DNA of 34,016 nucleotides from Bifiguratus adelaidae. Lineage: Eukaryota; Mucoromycota; Endogonomycetes; Endogonales. The position numbers and the translations under genes were made by a program. The stretch spans positions 16,184 through 50,199 of the forward strand of contig MVBO01000107.1 of NCBI GenBank assembly GCA_002261195.1, given 5' to 3'. Within the stretch, counting starts at the first letter, position 1. The number at the start of each line of letters is the position of its first letter. Positions 33,501 through 34,016 of this stretch are shown here, in pieces. Below the pieces are notes generated by a model. It ran no database searches and was not told the origin of the DNA. It saw only the letters and a program-made list of their open reading frames with translations.

Positions 33501-34016
33501 TCGCAAGGCAACAGACTCTTTCAAAAGCGGCGTGGATTCACCAGACAACATGGCCTCGTTCACGATACAAGCACCGTCGACAATCACCAAATCACAGGGT
33601 ACGCCTTGATCCTCCTTGGATCGAACAATGCTGACCAAATCTCCCGGAAGCAATGCGTCGCTTTGAATAGTGATCCACTTGTTGCATCGTCGAACGTACA
33701 TTTCATATGGCTTTTGGGCCATGCCTCGGAATTCGCCAATGGTACGAATACGTTGCCAAACGACTGTGCATTCAAACACAACCAACATGAACAGCGTAAA
33801 GAGCGAGTAATACCAGTACTCGTCAAGACACCACAAACCGACGCAAAAGATCTGAAAGACGAAAAACGGAGCGACCGCATGTTCCTTGAACAATTCCAAA
33901 AAGGTTGGCATGGGGATAACGAACTGATTGAGGCCGTATCGGCGAGTGACTTGTTGAATCTCCTTTTCCGAGGTGAGACCCCTGGCATTCTGGAATGTCT
34001 TGAGTGGCGGGTGTGG
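30553..34016 (-). CDS. SPF1: P5A-type ATPase SPF1 (ATP13A1 type), N-terminus beyond window edge
   Basis: Seven exons in the window (34016..33392, 33335..33018, 32966..32846, 32789..31432, 31377..31181, 31122..30986, 30934..30553) encode the last 1045 residues. Roughly 150-200 N-terminal residues lie beyond the right edge. Key motifs are [32 protein letters not shown] (actuator domain), [16 protein letters not shown] (P5A helix 4), [15 protein letters not shown] (phosphorylated Asp), [16 protein letters not shown] and [18 protein letters not shown]. Between the last motif and the membrane helices is a long charged and Pro-rich insert ([16 protein letters not shown], then a Lys-rich helix), as in the cytosolic arm of Spf1. 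Spf1 removes mistargeted transmembrane helices from the ER membrane. Four to six hydrophobic segments close the protein. Confidence 0.95.

Overview
The window is nuclear DNA of a fungus. Every protein gene is a recognisable eukaryotic type, and most are split by very short introns (about 41-65 nt) with GTRAGT donors and, often, a visible CTRAY branch site. Fungal markers are a Zn2Cys6 transcription factor, an Avt3-type vacuolar transporter, Fmp25, Mme1, Cap2 and a UPF0658 Golgi protein. Gene order, intron density and the MEAK7-, SUGCT- and cyclic-nucleotide/F-box-type proteins suggest a filamentous, possibly early-diverging (Mucoromycota-like) fungus. That placement is inference and was not tested. 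I rebuilt splice sites by hand. All complete models close in frame: MME1 336 aa, GCN2 1670 aa, CAP2 269 aa, FMP25 578 aa, UPF0658 582 aa, cNMP/F-box 1002 aa, MEAK7-like 481 aa, Zn-cluster 832 aa, dioxygenase 372 aa, SUGCT 444 aa, CUE2-like 609 aa.

Left part (1-9491): the 5' part of an AVT3-like transporter (minus, cut by the window edge); a fragment that matches only the C-terminal half of catechol O-methyltransferase (minus); MME1 (plus); and a complete GCN2 eIF2-alpha kinase in eight exons (minus). Middle (9492-17274): CAP2 (plus), divergent from GCN2 across a 282-bp promoter that holds a perfect 16-bp palindrome; FMP25 (minus, nine exons); a UPF0658 Golgi membrane protein (plus, nine exons); then a 1.3-kb stretch without a recognisable gene.

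Right part (17275-34016): an unusual protein that joins two cyclic-nucleotide-binding domains to an F-box and ten leucine-rich repeats (plus); a MEAK7/TLDc protein (minus) with a tRNA-Glu(CTC) gene 43 bp upstream of its start; a telomere-like motif; a Zn2Cys6 regulator (plus); a TauD-type dioxygenase (plus) converging on a SUGCT-type glutarate CoA-transferase (minus); a Cue2-like CUE/SMR endonuclease (plus); and most of the P5A ATPase SPF1 (minus, N-terminus beyond the right edge).

Most genes are independent housekeeping functions: translation control (GCN2, CUE2-like, tRNA-Glu), mitochondria (MME1, FMP25, SUGCT), actin (CAP2), and ER, Golgi and vacuole membranes (SPF1, UPF0658, AVT3). Genes are tightly packed, with convergent pairs 68-96 bp apart. 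The regulator-dioxygenase-CoA-transferase trio is the only plausible metabolic neighbourhood. The cNMP/F-box/LRR protein is the most interesting candidate for a little-described regulatory system.
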